From contig WFQS01000568.1 in assembly GCA_015486915.1 (NCBI GenBank), positions 1-7,271 of the forward strand: DNA of 7,271 nt, given 5' to 3'. The translations under genes were made by a program, and so were the position numbers. This stretch comes from Desulfobacteraceae bacterium. GTDB taxonomy: Bacteria; Desulfobacterota; Desulfobacteria; Desulfobacterales; Desulfobacteraceae. Below the pieces are notes generated by a model, which was not told where the DNA came from, did not search any database, and worked only from the letters and a program-made list of their open reading frames with translations. This document shows positions 5,115 through 7,271 of the stretch, in pieces (position 1 is the first letter of the stretch; each line of letters begins with the position of its first letter).

Positions 5115-6272
5115 TTATCCGTTAAATATTATCCTTGAATCAGCCATTTCAATGTTTTTTGTTCCGGTCATGAACATCGCTTTTTTCAGGGTGTTTCTGA
5201 CATGTTCAAGGTGCAGTTTCACACCAAGGGCACCTGAGCCCACAGCCGCCCTTATTATATCCCTTCCAAGGAAAACGGCATTGGCGCCGAGGGCCAGCAT
5301 TTTTAACACATCGTATCCTGTCCTGATCCCCCCGTCTGCCGTAATAACAGCAGAGTCGCCTAATTTTTTCCTGATAAGAGGCACCATTTCCGCAACACCA
5401 GGGGTTGAATCAAGGACTCTTCCTCCATGGTTTGATATGGAAATTACCGCAGCTCCTGCATCTGAACATTTCTGGGCTTCATCGGGAATCATTATGCCCT
5501 TTGTAATCAGTGGCAGAGATGAAAAATTCACCAGTTCTTCAATGTCTTTGACATTTTTTTTAAAAACAGGCTGTCCATATCTTGCCATAATTGTTGATCC
5601 GCACCCGTCAAGATCTATACCCACTGCTTTACAGCCAAGGTTTTCAGCTTTTTCAATGAGCTTTTTTAAAACATCCTGTGCCCTTGGCTTGAATATGGGA
5701 ATACCATATCCGTTTATATTCTCCATGGCTTTGAGCGAGGGATGATCATCAAGGGTGTAAAACCAGGTGTCCCCGCGAAGACCTATGGTGCCAGCCTCCT
5801 TTGAACCCCTTAATACGGAAATGCAGAACATGGTTTCATCTATTGCATCATTGTATTTTCCTGCACCGGCCGTGGATGATGCCATGACTGGAAAATCAAG
5901 ATCAATACCGAGAAAAGAGCATGATGTGTCCGGTTCAAAATGGTCTCCAAGGACAGATGTATTTAATTTTACATCTGCAAGAGATTCAACATTTGCCTTG
6001 AATGAATGACCCTGGCCCGCACCTCCAAGTCCTATGGGCTTCCCATAGGCTTCTTTCTGGCATATTTTGTCAAAATTTCCATCGCATCTCGGGTATGCAG
6101 CACAAATTCCCTTAAGTTTTTTTCTTGCCATATCCCTTACCTGTTCAAGGGTTGCAGGAACACTTTCGATATCCATTATCATTCTGCTGTCTGCATGGCA
6201 GGTTTCGCATTCTTCGGGTTTGTTTTCACTTGTCAATGTTTCATGACACACGGAACAATACCATTTATTCAT
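5115..6272 (-). CDS. FMN-dependent 2-hydroxyacid dehydrogenase with N-terminal rubredoxin-like domain
   Basis: This 385-residue protein joins a short rubredoxin-like zinc/iron knuckle to a TIM-barrel FMN enzyme of the lactate/glycolate oxidase family. The head (1-30) has Cys6-x2-Cys9, 12 residues, then Cys22-x2-Cys25, the same spacing as in the rubrerythrin at 2603-3181. A linker with Cys57, Cys63 and Cys71 precedes a glycine-rich GLGGAG at 81-86. Barrel signatures are PVMASSTAGAG (128-138), Lys258 in ITKG, the catalytic His282 with Arg285 in SNHGGR, and the FMN-phosphate loops ADGGIR (312-317) and GRD (336-338). It should oxidise a 2-hydroxyacid to a 2-oxoacid in the cytoplasm, passing electrons to an iron or flavin carrier rather than O2. 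AAGGAGAG at 6278-6285 fixes the ATG at 6272. It sits 43 nt after the oxoacid oxidoreductase beta gene and just ahead of a flavodoxin gene, a likely acceptor. The substrate is unknown. Confidence 0.88.
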   Translation of the reverse strand: MNKWYCSVCHETLTSENKPEECETCHADSRMIMDIESVPATLEQVRDMARKKLKGICAAYPRCDGNFDKICQKEAYGKPIGLGGAGQGHSFKANVESLADVKLNTSVLGDHFEPDTSCSFLGIDLDFPVMASSTAGAGKYNDAIDETMFCISVLRGSKEAGTIGLRGDTWFYTLDDHPSLKAMENINGYGIPIFKPRAQDVLKKLIEKAENLGCKAVGIDLDGCGSTIMARYGQPVFKKNVKDIEELVNFSSLPLITKGIMIPDEAQKCSDAGAAVISISNHGGRVLDSTPGVAEMVPLIRKKLGDSAVITADGGIRTGYDVLKMLALGANAVFLGRDIIRAAVGSGALGVKLHLEHVRNTLKKAMFMTGTKNIEMADSRIIFNG

Positions 6273-6315
6273 TTATTCTCTCCTTGGGATCTTTAACCAT
6301 CATCGGCATGTATGA

Positions 6316-7185
6316 TTACAGGTTGTTTATTATACGGTTAATTTGAGCTTCTGCAAAATCGTATTCACACAGGGGTTTTTCTTTTAATACTTCTATCCTT
6401 TCATGAAAAGCAATTCCGGGTTTTAGATAAATAATTCCCGTGGGTATTTTATCCTCTCCCATATGGGCAAGTTTTAATGCTCTGTAATAATCATGTGGAT
6501 CGTGTTTTAAACCTTTATCGTCATAATTTTCATCAAGCCTGAAAATTCTTTTTTTATACCATGAACGGGTATTGAATTTATTAAAGGATACACAGGGCTG
6601 GCATATGTCGATCATTGAAAAACCTTTGTATTTAACAGCTTTTTCAATGAGATACGATAATTGATCGATATCATCTGAAAACCCCCTTGCTATAAATCCT
6701 GCACCTGACACAAGGGCCGTTGCAATGGGATTAAATGAAGAAGATACATTTCCCGATTTCTGCATTTTGGTTTTCATGCCAAAGGATGAAGTGGGCGAAG
6801 CCTGGCCCTTTGTCAGTCCGTAAATCCGGTTATTGTGCACAAGAAGGGTTATGTCAAGATTACGGCGGATGGCGGCGAGGAAATGATTTGCCCCTTCTGA
6901 ATAACAGTCCCCGTCTCCTGAGTTCACTATTATATTGAGGTTGTGATTGGCGGTTTTTGCCCCTGCTGCAATGGCAAGGGCTCTTCCGTGCAGCCCGTTG
7001 AACATATTGCATTCCATAAAATATGGTGTTTTACCTGCCTGTCCTATTCCGGATATGACAAGCAGATCCTCCGGTTTGAACTCAAGGGATATAAATGCTT
7101 TTTTCATGGCCTCAAGAATGGAAAAATTTCCGCATCCGGGACACCATTGATTTTCATTATCAATATCAAATCTTGTTGTTACCAT
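6316..7185 (-). CDS. korB: 2-Oxoacid:ferredoxin oxidoreductase, beta (thiamine diphosphate) subunit
   Basis: This 289-residue catalytic subunit binds thiamine diphosphate and an iron-sulfur cluster; with the alpha subunit it converts a 2-oxoacid and CoA to acyl-CoA, CO2 and reduced ferredoxin. WCPGCGN at 14-20 supplies cluster cysteines 15 and 18. The Mg-thiamine motif is GDGD at 90-93 with Asn118-Asn119, followed by YGLTKGQASPT (122-132). GLHGRALAIAAGAK (64-77) is characteristic of KorB/OorB. In many relatives a cluster cysteine follows GIG; here that position is Gln49, and Cys59 in MECN may replace it, with Cys195 or Cys198 as the last ligand. The ATG at 7185 lies one base after the alpha stop, with GGGA about 7 nt upstream, so translation is probably coupled. 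2-Oxoglutarate is a likely substrate, but branched or other oxoacids cannot be excluded. Confidence 0.92.
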   Translation of the reverse strand: MVTTRFDIDNENQWCPGCGNFSILEAMKKAFISLEFKPEDLLVISGIGQAGKTPYFMECNMFNGLHGRALAIAAGAKTANHNLNIIVNSGDGDCYSEGANHFLAAIRRNLDITLLVHNNRIYGLTKGQASPTSSFGMKTKMQKSGNVSSSFNPIATALVSGAGFIARGFSDDIDQLSYLIEKAVKYKGFSMIDICQPCVSFNKFNTRSWYKKRIFRLDENYDDKGLKHDPHDYYRALKLAHMGEDKIPTGIIYLKPGIAFHERIEVLKEKPLCEYDFAEAQINRIINNL

Positions 7186-7186
7186 A

Positions 7187-7271
7187 TCAGTATCCCATAG
7201 TATTTTTTATTTTCTCAATGATATATTCAGGATAGATCGGCCTGCCATCGTATTTTAAGACAGATGAAGCA
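7187..7271 (-). CDS. korA: 2-Oxoacid:ferredoxin oxidoreductase, alpha subunit, C-terminal end (cut by window edge)
   Basis: Only the last 27 codons and the stop are visible. The frame reads YDGRPIYPEYI followed by a short charged helix and ends NTMGY, then TGA at 7189-7187. A Y/F-DGRP segment close to the C-terminus is typical of KorA-type alpha subunits, and the gene ends one base before the beta-subunit ATG, the usual korA-korB order. The upstream catalytic and CoA-binding parts lie outside the window, so the call leans on this tail and on the neighbour. Confidence 0.8.
   Translation of the reverse strand, partial: ASSVLKYDGRPIYPEYIIEKIKNTMGY

Noticed and set aside
1..7271. CRISPR array, integrase/attachment site, rRNA or complete tRNA.
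   Set aside because: No regularly spaced direct repeats, recombinase gene, rRNA segment or foldable tRNA was found on either strand.

Overview
This AT-rich window most likely comes from a strict anaerobe, probably a sulfate-reducing member of the Desulfobacterota (Desulfobacterales-like). The evidence is a rubrerythrin beside an NADH:rubredoxin-reductase-type flavoprotein, a ferredoxin-linked 2-oxoacid oxidoreductase, an FMN 2-hydroxyacid dehydrogenase with a rubredoxin-like head, and clear AAGGAGG-type ribosome binding sites. The taxonomic call is inference from gene content only.

Layout, left to right. (1) Positions 1-461, minus strand: the N-terminal 153 codons of a phosphomannomutase/phosphoglucomutase, cut by the window edge, with a possible promoter at 533-561. 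(2) Positions 462-1389: a gene-poor stretch of about 930 bases. It holds small hairpins, one full copy (1143-1184) and one partial copy (907-928) of a small structured repeat, and the promoter/leader region of the next gene. (3) Positions 1390-3181, plus strand: an FAD/NAD(P)H oxidoreductase of the rubredoxin-reductase/NirB type followed by a two-domain rubrerythrin. This looks like a peroxide/oxygen detoxification pair. (4) Positions 3210-3418: a 209-bp element with terminal inverted repeats and a central 41-nt palindrome, with no coding capacity; it is MITE-like. (5) Positions 3466-4431, minus strand: an APH/choline-kinase-fold phosphotransferase. (6) Positions 4432-4638: an intergenic region with a second full copy of the structured repeat (4526-4567). 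(7) Positions 4639-7271, minus strand: an apparent operon. In transcription order it encodes the C-terminal end of a 2-oxoacid:ferredoxin oxidoreductase alpha subunit, the beta subunit, the FMN 2-hydroxyacid dehydrogenase, and a flavodoxin resembling the flavodoxin domain of flavodiiron proteins. A hairpin related to the repeat lies in the 41-nt gap before the flavodoxin gene.

How the genes may work together. The minus-strand operon could oxidise a 2-hydroxyacid to its 2-oxoacid and then convert that to acyl-CoA, CO2 and reduced ferredoxin; the flavodoxin and the rubredoxin-like head would carry electrons. The plus-strand pair would deliver NAD(P)H electrons through the flavoprotein to the rubredoxin domain and diiron site of rubrerythrin, reducing H2O2. 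Substrates cannot be read from the sequence.

The least expected signals are non-coding. One is a 42-nt repeat found as two full and two partial copies, with a GCC-TCAT-GGC hairpin in which one stem pair covaries across copies. The other is the 209-bp inverted-repeat element, whose central hairpin is fully paired only as minus-strand RNA. No complete system of an obviously new kind was found.
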